Source: Corynebacterium gottingense (GTDB taxonomy: Bacteria > Actinomycetota > Actinomycetes > Mycobacteriales > Mycobacteriaceae). From it: a stretch of 64,000 bases of DNA. Where the stretch lies: contig NZ_RDRE01000006.1 in assembly GCF_003693265.1 (NCBI RefSeq), forward strand, positions 62,001 through 126,000. Direction: 5' to 3'. Both the position numbers and the translations under genes were made by a program. Numbering within the stretch: the stretch's first letter is position 1; every line of letters begins with the position of its first letter. Shown piece by piece: positions 1-7,876 of this stretch. Under the pieces are notes generated by a model. The model did no database searches. It was not told the DNA's origin and was given only the letters and a program-made list of their open reading frames with translations.

Positions 1-275
1 TGCGGGGAGAAGAAGCCGAGCACGCCCGCGCCGTCTTCGATCTCCGCCTCTTCCCAGTCCTCGGGGACGACGTCCATGCGTCGCTCGGTGAAGTCGAGGT
101 ACACACCCATCATGAAGCACAGGGCGGTTGCCAGAACGAGGGCAACGCCGCCGACCCACTCGAGGCCGAACAGGTAAGCATCTTCACCAATCCAGCTCGT
201 GGCGAAGATGTAGATCACCGCCATCAGACCCAAGAAGGTGCCGATTGCGTAGAAAACTTTTGCGCCAGGACCCAT
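1..275 (-). CDS. ctaF: Cytochrome c oxidase subunit 4 (CtaF), partial
   Basis: The gene starts at the ATG complementary to 273-275 and runs off the window after about 91 codons. The product begins MGPGAKVFYAIGTFLGLMAV, with one hydrophobic helix near residues 8-28 and another near 38-60. An acidic stretch (VPEDWEEAEIEDGAG) and GFFSP follow. This fits the small actinobacterial subunit IV of the aa3 cytochrome c oxidase, which associates with the bc1-aa3 supercomplex in the membrane. It lies 20 bp downstream of ctaC on the same strand, so the two probably share a transcript. The C-terminus is outside the window. Confidence 0.9.
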   Translation of the reverse strand, partial: MGPGAKVFYAIGTFLGLMAVIYIFATSWIGEDAYLFGLEWVGGVALVLATALCFMMGVYLDFTERRMDVVPEDWEEAEIEDGAGVLGFFSP

Positions 276-295
276 AGTTCTACACTTCCTCTTTC

Positions 296-1387
296 TTAGT
301 TGTTGGCAGCGACAACGGCGTTATCGCCGTCGCGGGTTGCGGTGCGGTCAGTGACAAACGGGTGGGTGGTCGTTGCGAACGGCTCCTCGCCGATAGCCTT
401 CAGCGCGTCCGAGTTCGGCGCCTCCGGGTTGGCTTCGCGGAACTCCATGTAGTCCTTGAACTTCTCCGGCGAGACTGCGCGGAGCTCGAAGTTCATCATC
501 GAGTGGTAGGTACCGCACATCTCGGCACAGCGGCCGACGAATGCGCCTTCCTTCTCAATGCGCTCGATCTGGAAGCTGCGCTGCTGCTGGTTCGCCTCCG
601 GGTGTGCGTAGACGTCGCGCTTGAACAGGAACTCCGGAATCCAGAACGCGTGGGAGACGTCGCCGGACGCGAGACGGAACTCGATCGGCGTGTCGGTCGG
701 CAGCACCAGCACCGGGATTTCCTCGGTGGAACCGATGGTCTCGATTTTGTTGAAGTTCAGATACGACTGGTCGCCCTGGGACATACCGTGAATCGGGTTC
801 GCGTTCGGCATGTCTTCCGGATCGTGCTTGGTCTCCTCGGCGAGCGCCTGGCGCTCCTTGTCCACACCCTCGTACTTCTGGCCGTTGTTGGTGAACTCGC
901 CGTCGAGCTCGGCGTAGCCGAACTTCCAGTTCCACTGGAACGCGGTGACGTCCACGGTCACCTTCGGATCCTTGTCCAGCGCGGTGACCTTGGTCTGCGA
1001 CTGCACGGTGAAGAAGAACAGGACCATAACGATGACGATCGGCACGATGGTCAGCGCAAGCTCCAGCGGGACGTTGTACTGCAGCTGCTTCGGGAACTCG
1101 CCCTCACCCTTCTTTTCCTTGGCCTTGCGGTTCCACTTGAACACAGCGGTGAGGAACAGGCCCCACATGATGATGCCGACAATCCAGGCGGCAACCCAGA
1201 CCCACACCCAGAAGTTGTACAGCTCAGTGCCCTCCGGCGTAATCGGGTCCGGCCAGCCCATGTCCAGCACGTTAGCGAGGGCCTCCGGGGGAGCAACGCT
1301 GCAGCCAGCGAGCGCGAAGCCACCGAGCAGGAGCGAGCCTGCTACACCGAGCTTCCGGGCAAAGCTGCGCTTTGTTTCCTTTTCCAC
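296..1387 (-). CDS. ctaC: Cytochrome c oxidase subunit 2 (CtaC), lipoprotein
   Basis: This is subunit II of the aa3 oxidase, which carries the CuA centre that accepts electrons from cytochrome c. I chose the GTG at 1387, preceded by GGAAGG, because it puts a signal sequence and lipobox (LAGC, Cys at about residue 29) at the N-terminus; an in-frame ATG lies at 1441. Two membrane helices follow at about 55-80 and 100-122. The periplasmic cupredoxin domain has the CuA motif GRCAEMCGTYH near residue 285 and an upstream histidine in GDVSHAFWIPE. A charged insertion (about 175-215) between the helices and the CuA fold is typical of actinobacterial CtaC. The product is 363 residues, normal for the family. 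Confidence 0.95.
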   Translation of the reverse strand: MEKETKRSFARKLGVAGSLLLGGFALAGCSVAPPEALANVLDMGWPDPITPEGTELYNFWVWVWVAAWIVGIIMWGLFLTAVFKWNRKAKEKKGEGEFPKQLQYNVPLELALTIVPIVIVMVLFFFTVQSQTKVTALDKDPKVTVDVTAFQWNWKFGYAELDGEFTNNGQKYEGVDKERQALAEETKHDPEDMPNANPIHGMSQGDQSYLNFNKIETIGSTEEIPVLVLPTDTPIEFRLASGDVSHAFWIPEFLFKRDVYAHPEANQQQRSFQIERIEKEGAFVGRCAEMCGTYHSMMNFELRAVSPEKFKDYMEFREANPEAPNSDALKAIGEEPFATTTHPFVTDRTATRDGDNAVVAANN

Positions 1388-1806
1388 GTGTGTCTGCCTT
1401 CCTGTCCACACTTCAATTCGTTGAAAACGATGAACGTTCATAGAAATGCCAGAGCATTCCTACCCATTCCTACCCAGTCAGAATAGTTCATCCAGCGGGC
1501 AGGCACGGAATTGCAGATTGGAGCCGCAACGCGCCAAGCTTTCGCTTCTCGACGCACACCCGCCACCCTTGGCTTTTCCCCATCCCCCACCCACAGCGTG
1601 GTCTGTGTCACCCAAAAAACGGATTTTTCGCCAAAAAGTTCATCCGAAAGTTGGCCCCCAATCGGGGACGGGCTAAAGGTTGAACCACCGCGGCCACGTC
1701 TGGTTCGCCGTTCCAGCCCTCGGAACCTTATCCTGGAACACATCATGACGCGCCCCGGCCGATGCTTGCGGCGCACCGTATATATAAGGAGAAGGTTCAA
1801 CTTACG
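1388..1806. promoter_or_regulatory. Divergent intergenic region between ctaC and ltsA
   Basis: About 420 bp without a convincing gene separate the divergent ctaC and ltsA starts, so promoters for both should lie here. A TATATA run at about 1779-1784 sits directly before the AAGGAG of ltsA and is too close to be an obvious -10 for that start. TTATCC near 1727 is an alternative -10. A short AT-rich stretch around 1610-1640 stands out in otherwise GC-rich DNA. I see no clear operator. Confidence 0.4.
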
Positions 1807-3744
1807 ATGTGTGGCCTGCTTGCAATGCTTACCGCCGGATCCAACGCCAGCACCTTCGTCCCAGCCGTGGACGACGCGCTGCCGTGCATGTACCACCGTG
1901 GCCCGGACGCCGCCGGCACCTGGCACGACGACGACGCAGTGTTCGGCTTCAACCGCCTGGCCATCATTGACCTCGAGCACTCCCACCAGCCGCTGCGCTG
2001 GGGCCCGGCCGAGAACCCCGAGCGCTACGCCATGACGTTCAACGGGGAGATTTACAACTACATCGAGCTGCGCGAAGAGCTCCAGGCCGCCGGCTACACG
2101 TTCAATACTTCCGGCGACGGCGAGCCGATTGTGGTGGGCTACCACCACTGGGGCAAGGATGTGGTCAAGCACCTGCGCGGCATGTTCGGCATCGTGATCT
2201 GGGATACCGAGACCAAGACGATGTTTGCCGCCCGCGACCTGTTTGGCATCAAGCCGCTGTTCTACGCCACGACCGACGCCGGTACCGTTTTCGCCTCCGA
2301 GAAGAAGTCCATCCTGAACATGTCCGAGCAGTTGGGCCTTGACCTCTCCGGTCAAGACAACGGCCTGGACCGTCGCGCCATCGAGCATTACGTGGACCTG
2401 CAGTACGTCCCTGAGCCAGAGACACTGCACGCCGGAATTCGCCGCGTAGAGTCCGGCTGCACCGTCACCCTGACCCCGGGCGGCGAGGTCCACGCGGAGC
2501 GTTACTTCAAGCCCGATTTCCGCACCACCCCGGTGACCAAGGACAAGGAGCAAGACCTCTACGACCGCATCGCAGCGGCGCTTGAGGACTCGGTGGCGAA
2601 GCACATGCGTGCGGACGTTACCGTCGGCTCCTTCCTCTCCGGCGGTATCGACTCCACCGCAATCGCCGCGCTGGCAAAGCGCCACAACCCGGACCTGCTC
2701 ACCTTCACCACCGGCTTTGAGCGCGAAGGCTACTCGGAGGTCGACGTGGCGGCCGAGTCTGCCGAGGCCATCGGCGTAGAGCACATCGTGAAGATCGTCT
2801 CCCCCGAGGAGTACGCCGACGCCATCCCGAGGATCATGTGGTACCTCGACGACCCGGTCGCCGATCCGTCGCTCGTGCCCCTGTTCTTCGTGGCCCAGGA
2901 AGCCCGCAAGCACGTCAAGGTCGTGCTGTCCGGCGAGGGCGCCGACGAGCTGTTCGGCGGCTACACCATCTACAAGGAGCCGCTGTCGCTCGCTCCGTTT
3001 GAGAAGCTCCCCTCTCCCCTGCTGCGCGGGCTGAACAGGCTCGGACAGGTCCTACCGGAAGGCATGAAGGGCAAGAGCCTGCTCGAGCGCGGCACCACAC
3101 CGATGGAAGACCGCTATTACGGCAACGCACGGTCCTTCAACTTCCAGCAGCTGGAGCGAGTGCTTCCCTGGGCGAAGCGCGAGTGGGACCACCGCGAGGT
3201 CACGGCGCCGATTTACGCGGCGTCGACAAGCATGGACCCGGTGGCGCGCATGCAGAACCTTGACCTCTTTACCTGGATGCGTGGCGACATCCTGGTGAAG
3301 GCGGACAAGATGAACATGGCCAACTCGCTCGAGCTGCGCGTACCGTTCCTGGACAAGGAAGTGTTCGAGGTGGCGCAGACGATCCCGCATGAGCAGAAGA
3401 TTGCGAACGGGACGACCAAGTACGCGCTGCGACGCGCCATGGAGCAGATCGTGCCCGCGCACGTGCTCAACCGCCGCAAGCTCGGCTTCCCGGTGCCGAT
3501 GCGCCACTGGCTCGCCGGCGAGGAACTGTACGGCTGGACGCAGGACACCATCAACGACTCGCAAACCGAGCACATCTTTGACAAGAAGGCCGTGCTGGAG
3601 ATGCTCAAGGAGCACCGCGACGGCATCTCGGATCACTCGCGCCGCCTGTGGACCGTGCTGGCGTTTATGGTGTGGCACGGCATCTTCGTCGAGCACCGTA
3701 TCGACCCGCAGATCGAGCACAAGGAGTACCCGGTCAAGCTGTAA
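1807..3744 (+). CDS. ltsA: Asparagine synthase-type amidotransferase LtsA/AsnB
   Basis: Glutamine-hydrolysing asparagine synthetase family, 645 residues. The ATG at 1807 gives MCGLLAML, exposing the nucleophilic Cys2 of the class II glutaminase domain (about residues 2-200). The synthetase domain has the PPi loop SFLSGGIDSTAIAAL near residue 275 and SGEGADELFGGYT near 375. AAGGAG lies upstream. In C. glutamicum the gene at this position beside ctaC is ltsA, whose loss causes lysozyme sensitivity; the corynebacterial-mycobacterial enzyme amidates the diaminopimelate of peptidoglycan precursors rather than mainly making asparagine. That role is taken from the family and position. A copy of the dispersed GTCGACAAGC motif lies inside the gene at 3219. 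Confidence 0.92.
   Translation: MCGLLAMLTAGSNASTFVPAVDDALPCMYHRGPDAAGTWHDDDAVFGFNRLAIIDLEHSHQPLRWGPAENPERYAMTFNGEIYNYIELREELQAAGYTFNTSGDGEPIVVGYHHWGKDVVKHLRGMFGIVIWDTETKTMFAARDLFGIKPLFYATTDAGTVFASEKKSILNMSEQLGLDLSGQDNGLDRRAIEHYVDLQYVPEPETLHAGIRRVESGCTVTLTPGGEVHAERYFKPDFRTTPVTKDKEQDLYDRIAAALEDSVAKHMRADVTVGSFLSGGIDSTAIAALAKRHNPDLLTFTTGFEREGYSEVDVAAESAEAIGVEHIVKIVSPEEYADAIPRIMWYLDDPVADPSLVPLFFVAQEARKHVKVVLSGEGADELFGGYTIYKEPLSLAPFEKLPSPLLRGLNRLGQVLPEGMKGKSLLERGTTPMEDRYYGNARSFNFQQLERVLPWAKREWDHREVTAPIYAASTSMDPVARMQNLDLFTWMRGDILVKADKMNMANSLELRVPFLDKEVFEVAQTIPHEQKIANGTTKYALRRAMEQIVPAHVLNRRKLGFPVPMRHWLAGEELYGWTQDTINDSQTEHIFDKKAVLEMLKEHRDGISDHSRRLWTVLAFMVWHGIFVEHRIDPQIEHKEYPVKL
3219..3231 (+). repeat. 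Dispersed motif, C variant, in ltsA
   Basis: GGCGTCGACAAGC, translated in ltsA as AASTS. One difference from the 13-bp consensus. Confidence 0.75.
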
Positions 3745-3860
3745 ACGGGCGGCCGCGTTTGGGGGTCCTGCGTGGGCTGGCGGATCCGGGGGGCACGCCG
3801 GGGCTGGGTGCACAAAGGGGGCGCTGGGTGCGCAAAGGGGGCTGGGTGCACACTGGGCAA
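3745..3860. other. G-rich spacer with short repeats after ltsA
   Basis: Right after the ltsA stop, AAACG and CGTTT can pair around a GC core (about 3743-3760), a possible weak terminator. From about 3800 three imperfect copies of a GCTGGGTGCRCAAAGGGG-like word follow, which resemble the complement of the TTTGCACC part of the adjacent tandem array. No gene is supported. Confidence 0.45.
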
Positions 3861-4153
3861 ATGGAGCTAGCTCCCTTTGGGCGGCGCCGGGGTCCGCGAC
3901 CAGGCGTTTTTACGGGCAGCGTCCGTCTAGATGGAGCTAGCTCCGTTTGCACCTGGCAGCACCAGCCGACCGGGCGTTTTACGGGCCACGTGCGTCTAGA
4001 TGGAGCTAGCTCCGTTTGCACCGGGCGGCCCCAGCCGACCAGGCGATTCCCCGACACACCTATCCACATGGAGCTAGCTCCGTTTGCACTTGGCAGCACC
4101 AGCCGACCGGGCGTTTCCCCGACACAGCTATCTACATGGCGTTAGCTCCATTT
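3861..4153. repeat. Tandem array of ~68-bp palindromic units, left part
   Basis: Units begin ATGG at 3861, 3931, 4000, 4068 and 4136, with spacings of 70, 69, 68 and 68 bp. Units 1-4 open with the 12-bp palindrome GGAGCTAGCTCC, followed in units 2-4 by TTTGCAC, a CAGC(A/C)CCAGCCGACC-like block and an AGGCG or GGGCG block. In unit 1 the palindrome extends to CAAATGGAGCT/AGCTCCCTTTG. The fifth unit reads GGCGTTAGCTCC instead and is cut by the insertion sequence at 4153. The whole unit is conserved, so this is a satellite-like repeat and not a spacer array. Function unknown. Confidence 0.9.
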
Positions 4154-4229
4154 TGTCATGTCTAGGGACTTTTTGGACAAGGAGTCCAGGAAGTTTTTGG
4201 ACAGGATGTCTAGTAGCTTTTTGGACGCC
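4154..4229 (+). repeat. IS left end with three 24-bp iterons
   Basis: TTTTTGGAC occurs at 4170, 4194 and 4218, exactly 24 bp apart, starting 16 bp inside the left terminus. The arrangement mirrors the right end, so these are probably transposase-binding repeats. Confidence 0.8.
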
Positions 4230-4238
4230 TGCAGCGGT

Positions 4239-4260
4239 GGAATAGCCGGATGGCTATTCC
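4239..4260 (+). promoter_or_regulatory. Hairpin enclosing the transposase start codon
   Basis: GGAATAGCC (4239-4247) and GGCTATTCC (4252-4260) form a perfect 9-bp stem with a GGAT loop. The ATG at 4250-4252 straddles loop and stem, and the GGTGG that could serve as ribosome-binding site overlaps the stem base. In a read-through transcript this would hide the start. Similar sequestration limits transposase synthesis in several other IS families. The effect here is inferred. Confidence 0.6.
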
Positions 4261-5713
4261 ACTACACAAGCGCAGAAAGGTCGCAGATTTCGATCCTGCT
4301 CGTGACGGCAAAACGATCACACAGTTTTGCAAAGAACTGGGCATCTCGCGGCAGACGTACCACAACATCAAAGACCGGATAGCGCAAAAGGGGCGATCCG
4401 GCATTGTGCCGGATTCGACTGCCCCGAAGCACCCGGCCGGAAAGTTTGGAGACCACGACAAGATCGCCGTCGTCCACGCCAGGCAAAAGCTGATGGAACA
4501 GGGCTTGGATTACGGGCCTTGGTCGATCTACTACTTCTTGTTCGACTCCGTCGGTGCCGATCGCACCCCTTCACGTTCCACAATCGCCTCATGGCTCCAT
4601 GAGCTGGGGTTTGTCGACGTTAATGCCCGCAAACGGCCGAGGAGTTCCTATAGACGCTTCGCCCGTGACTTCGTCGGTGAACTCTGGCAGATCGATGGAC
4701 TGGTCTACCGCCTCTTCGACCATGCTCACACGCTCGTGACGATTTACCAGGTCATCGACGACGCCAGCAGATTCGACGTCGGAACCAAAGCGTTCGCGTT
4801 ACCGGAAAACGGTACTGATGCGCGCACCGTGCTTGCCGAAGCGTTCGCCACCTACGGCAAACCCCAAGAGATCCTTTCTGATAACGGCGACGCGTTTGCC
4901 ACCTACCACCGCGGATACCTCACAGCGACTGAAACATGGCTCGCCAGCGAAGGCGTGCTCGCCATTGCTGGATTCGCGCCGACAACCCAAGGCAAAGACG
5001 AACGCTCCCACCGCACATTGACCCAGTTTCTCGACGCTCGCCACCCAGTAAGCCTTGCCGAGGTCAACACATACCTCGCTGAGTATCGGCACGTGTACAA
5101 CGAACGACGACGGCACCAATCACTGCTGGTCGGCAAGATGCACATCACTCCACGCCAGGCTTTCGAGACCTTCCCCAAAGCACCTTCGCCCACGCAGCCG
5201 CTTGATCCAGATCAAGTCTGGGCCCGCGTACTTGCCTACAACAAGGCGCACAACCCGCAGGCAGCAAACGAAGTGAGAAACGGCCCCGGGGAAGCGGCAA
5301 CTTCACCCGAGACCAGCACCGATGACATGGCAGCTTCACACGGCATACCTGGCACCGATACCCCAACACTAACGGTGCCGACAACACAATCAACAAACGA
5401 TTGGGGTATCCCAGATACGCTCCGCGTGAGCAAAGACGGTGTCGTTCGTGTGTGTAGCTACGGGCTCTACATCGGCCTAAGATTCAAAAACCGCGAGCTC
5501 TACGCCACGGTCACCAACGACGATATCGCGGAGTTCTTCACGGCCCACGACGGTGAATTCCTCTTCAGCGTGCCACTGCCAGTCACACTGAGCCACAGGC
5601 CACCAGGCGGGCAGATCAACATCAACCTCGTTGAAGGAATGAAGCACCGCAAGCCGCCACGGATGAACCCGAAACTCGCTAAGCCCCGACCGAAACGCAG
5701 ACCACAAATATGA
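4250..5713 (+). CDS. IS481-family DDE transposase
   Basis: The product is 487 residues. An N-terminal helix-turn-helix (ITQFCKELGISRQTYHNIKD, about residues 23-42) and a second DNA-binding region (about 80-135) precede an rve/integrase core. The catalytic triad is visible as D in WQIDGL (about 154), D in ILSDNGDAF (about 214) and E in GKDERSHRTL (about 250). The sequence NERRRHQSL, typical of the core's end, follows near 292. A C-terminal extension of about 150 residues, unusual in length for minimal IS481 enzymes, ends in a basic tail. The frame is intact, so the element may be active. Expression is probably limited by the hairpin around its start. Confidence 0.9.
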   Translation: MAIPLHKRRKVADFDPARDGKTITQFCKELGISRQTYHNIKDRIAQKGRSGIVPDSTAPKHPAGKFGDHDKIAVVHARQKLMEQGLDYGPWSIYYFLFDSVGADRTPSRSTIASWLHELGFVDVNARKRPRSSYRRFARDFVGELWQIDGLVYRLFDHAHTLVTIYQVIDDASRFDVGTKAFALPENGTDARTVLAEAFATYGKPQEILSDNGDAFATYHRGYLTATETWLASEGVLAIAGFAPTTQGKDERSHRTLTQFLDARHPVSLAEVNTYLAEYRHVYNERRRHQSLLVGKMHITPRQAFETFPKAPSPTQPLDPDQVWARVLAYNKAHNPQAANEVRNGPGEAATSPETSTDDMAASHGIPGTDTPTLTVPTTQSTNDWGIPDTLRVSKDGVVRVCSYGLYIGLRFKNRELYATVTNDDIAEFFTAHDGEFLFSVPLPVTLSHRPPGGQININLVEGMKHRKPPRMNPKLAKPRPKRRPQI

Positions 5714-5723
5714 CCCGCTAGAA

Positions 5724-5799
5724 ACTGTCCAAGAACTCCATGGATTCCGTGTCCAAAAAGTCATTGGACTCCTTGTCCAAAAACTCTATGGACATAACA
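5724..5799 (-). repeat. IS right end with three 24-bp iterons
   Basis: TGTCCAA(A/G)AA occurs at 5726, 5750 and 5774, exactly 24 bp apart. The last copy ends 16 bp from the right terminus, a mirror image of the left end. The outer 45 bp are near-perfect inverted repeats with the left end. Confidence 0.8.
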
Positions 5800-6075
5800 G
5801 CGTTAGCTCCATTTGCACCGGGCAGCCCCAGCCGACCAGGCGATTCCCCGACACACCTATCCACATGGAGCTAGCTCCGTTTGCACTTGGCAGCCCCAGC
5901 CGACCGGGCGTTTCCCCGACACAGCTATCTACATGGCGTTAGCTCCATTTGCACCGGGCGACCCCAGCCGACCAGGCGTTTTGCAGGCAGCATCCGTCCA
6001 GATGGAGCTAGTTCCATTTGCGCCAGGCAGCACCGGCCGCCGGCGAAGTAGCTGCGCGAGCTCAAGGGGTAGCGC
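5800..6075. repeat. Tandem array of ~68-bp palindromic units, right part
   Basis: The array resumes after the IS with the remainder of the split unit, then units starting ATGG at 5865, 5933 and 6002 (68-69 bp apart). It ends in a decayed AGCGCTAGCTCT near 6071. Units alternate between an ACACACCTATCCAC and an ACAGCTATCTAC ending, the same alternation seen on the left side, which indicates that a two-unit block of about 136 bp was amplified. No gene is supported here; an open frame across it merely translates the repeat. Confidence 0.88.
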
Positions 6076-6142
6076 TAGCTCTACCCAAAGACTCCGGTTG
6101 CCACCATTGTCCGAGCCCCGCCGCCACGGTGGAATGGACACC

Positions 6143-7153
6143 ATGAGTACAGCAAAGAAAATTCTTCTCGTCCTCGGCGGCGTCGTAGTCGCCATCGGCC
6201 TGGCCCTCGCGGCCGCCTGCTACGTCTGGGGGCCGACACTCTCCGCGCAGATGACCGGCCAGGCAAAGTTCCTGGGCAAAGATTCTCCGCAGCGCTACGC
6301 CCGCACGGTGCTCGACCTGTCTGAGTCCATGGGGCTTTACGGAGACTCGGAGGAGTTCGCCGCCGCTCGAGCCAAGGCAGAGGAGGCTGCGAAGGGCGCG
6401 GAGCACCAGGCCGAGCTCCTGGACGTGCTCGACCAGGCTGTCCACGCCGCCGGCGGCAAGCACTCCAGGCTCATTCCGGCGGAAACCCAGCAGCCCGACG
6501 CCGAAGAAGGCAGCCCTACTGCCCAGGTCGGAGTGACAACGGTGGGAAACGTCGCGGTCGCAACTGTGCCGGGCATCGGCCGGAACGATGAAATCCAGCA
6601 GTACGCGGACACCCTCACCAGTGGACTGCTCGAGGCCCGGGACGGCGGGGCGTGCGGCGCAATCGTTGATCTCCGGGGCAACGACGGCGGCGACATGGGC
6701 CCCATGATCGCCGGCCTGTCCCCGCTCCTGCCCGACGGGACGGCGCTCGAGTTCGTCAGCCGCGTCAACACGTCTCAGGTCACGGTCGACGGCAACGCGG
6801 TCAGCGGCGGCGGCACCCCGCTGGAAACTGCAGGCGGTAAGTGGGAAGCGCCCACCGCAGTGCTTGTCGACGCCACCACCGCCTCCTCCGGCGAGGCAAC
6901 CATGCTCGCTTTCCGCGGTCTGGACACCGCACGCTCCTTCGGCACCCCCACGGCTGGTTTCGCCTCCGCGAACATGCTCTACGACTTCCCGGATGGCAGC
7001 GTACTCATGCTCACCATGGCTAAGGACAAGGCCCGAACGGGCGAAGAGTTCGCCGAGTATCCGATCCAGCCCGACTCCCCCACCTCCACCGGGGACGAGG
7101 CCCTCGACGAAGCGAAGACGTGGCTGCGCGAGCAGCACGGCTGCGGGGCGTAG
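6143..7153 (+). CDS. S41-family peptidase-like exported protein
   Basis: The 336-residue protein begins with a hydrophobic anchor (ILLVLGGVVVAIGLALAAAC, about residues 7-26). The C-terminal half resembles tail-specific S41 proteases: DLRGNDGGDMGPM near 175-187, then TASSGEATMLAFRG near 252-265, with the expected catalytic serine and GTPTAGFAS after it. I see no PDZ domain. The ATG at 6143 was chosen because GGTGGA lies 9 bp upstream; an ATG 9 bp earlier has poorer spacing. The open frame continues upstream into the tandem repeat but that part is not protein-like. Substrate unknown. Confidence 0.8.
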   Translation: MSTAKKILLVLGGVVVAIGLALAAACYVWGPTLSAQMTGQAKFLGKDSPQRYARTVLDLSESMGLYGDSEEFAAARAKAEEAAKGAEHQAELLDVLDQAVHAAGGKHSRLIPAETQQPDAEEGSPTAQVGVTTVGNVAVATVPGIGRNDEIQQYADTLTSGLLEARDGGACGAIVDLRGNDGGDMGPMIAGLSPLLPDGTALEFVSRVNTSQVTVDGNAVSGGGTPLETAGGKWEAPTAVLVDATTASSGEATMLAFRGLDTARSFGTPTAGFASANMLYDFPDGSVLMLTMAKDKARTGEEFAEYPIQPDSPTSTGDEALDEAKTWLREQHGCGA

Positions 7154-7229
7154 ACGAGGTTCAGAAAGTGCGCAACATCACGCCATCCAAACTACAAGGC
7201 AATTCAAAGCATGCTGCTATTCTTTAGTT

Positions 7230-7787
7230 ATGAAAAAGTCAATTCTGGCGCTAGGGCTGGCTGGCGCATGCATGTTTTCCCTAACGTCTGTGCCGAATGC
7301 GCAAGCTACCGAGGTTACTTCGCAAGAGGCTGCTCACGCAGAAGACAATGAGCTCTCCACAGGCGCAGCCGCTGCCATTACGATTGCCGCCATTCTTGCG
7401 GTCGTTGGCTTGGGCGCTGGCGCGACAGTTTGGGCAGTCCAGCAGCGACTCATCCCTAACCCCCTTCCGGGAGTTATTCCTGGGCCCCGCCCCCGAGCAA
7501 AAGCACCGGCACAGAAGCCGGCGCCCCGCCAGAACACAGCACCAGCGAACGCTCCGCGGCAAGCACCCAAGCCTGCTCCGGCCCCGCGGTCTGTGCCCAA
7601 ACCAGCTCCAGCACCAGCACCCCAAGCGCGCCCCGCACCCGCTAATCAGAACGGGAAGCGGCCTGCAAACGGCTACTACCGCAATTGCGCTGCAGCCCGC
7701 GAGGCTGGTGTAAATCCCATCTACGACTATGAGCCTGGCTACCGCTCCGCCTTGGACCGCGACGGCGATGGCGTCGCCTGCGAATAA
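7230..7787 (+). CDS. Secreted Excalibur calcium-binding domain protein
   Basis: The 185-residue protein has a signal peptide ending near NAQA (residue 26) and an acidic stretch. A hydrophobic helix (about 45-68) and a long Pro-Ala-rich, lysine/arginine-containing linker (about 80-145) follow. The final 40 residues (GYYRNCAAAREAG ... DRDGDGVACE) are an Excalibur domain with the DxDxDG calcium loop. It is probably anchored with the domain outside the membrane, the linker crossing the cell wall. TATTCT 11 bp before the ATG and the lack of a Shine-Dalgarno sequence suggest a leaderless or very short leader transcript. Role unknown. Confidence 0.82.
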   Translation: MKKSILALGLAGACMFSLTSVPNAQATEVTSQEAAHAEDNELSTGAAAAITIAAILAVVGLGAGATVWAVQQRLIPNPLPGVIPGPRPRAKAPAQKPAPRQNTAPANAPRQAPKPAPAPRSVPKPAPAPAPQARPAPANQNGKRPANGYYRNCAAAREAGVNPIYDYEPGYRSALDRDGDGVACE

Positions 7788-7814
7788 CGCAGAAACAATC
7801 GGCCTATGAGAAAT

Positions 7815-7862
7815 GAATCCCGTCCGCTACACAGCTTGTCGCCTGTGTGGAGGGCGGGATTC
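7815..7862. terminator. Bidirectional hairpin terminator
   Basis: GAATCCCGTCC and the matching GGGCGGGATTC enclose an inner TACACAG/CTGTGTG pairing. It lies between the convergent Excalibur and Fe-S carrier genes and is followed by TTTCG on the plus strand. Confidence 0.75.
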
Positions 7863-7876
7863 TTTCGCGTTGCGAC

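Larger units (their letters stand above)
4154..5799 (+). mobile_element. Complete IS481-like insertion sequence (1646 bp)
   Basis: The ends are inverted: the left begins TGTCATGTCTA and the complement of the right begins TGTTATGTCCA; both continue into TTTTTGGACAAGGAGTCCA. The sequence GCGTTAGCTCCATTT is present directly on both sides (4139-4153 and 5800-5814), as expected for a 15-bp target duplication. Outside it, the left flank continues as the upstream half and the right flank as the downstream half of one tandem-repeat unit, so the element interrupted a pre-existing array. It carries one intact transposase gene and none of the dispersed GTCGATAAGC motifs that mark the host DNA. The family is inferred from the transposase and the TGT...ACA ends. 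Confidence 0.88.

Noticed and set aside
3648..4145. Open frame of about 165 codons translating the tandem repeats
   Set aside because: The translated product only mirrors the DNA repeat, overlaps the end of ltsA and has no plausible start.
3861..6075. CRISPR array suggested by regular spacing and palindromes
   Set aside because: The sequence between palindromes is conserved from unit to unit, so there are no unique spacers, and no cas genes are present.
5813..6142. N-terminal extension of the S41-like protein across the array
   Set aside because: It is repeat translation without a signal or domain; the ATG at 6143 has a ribosome-binding site and a membrane anchor directly after.
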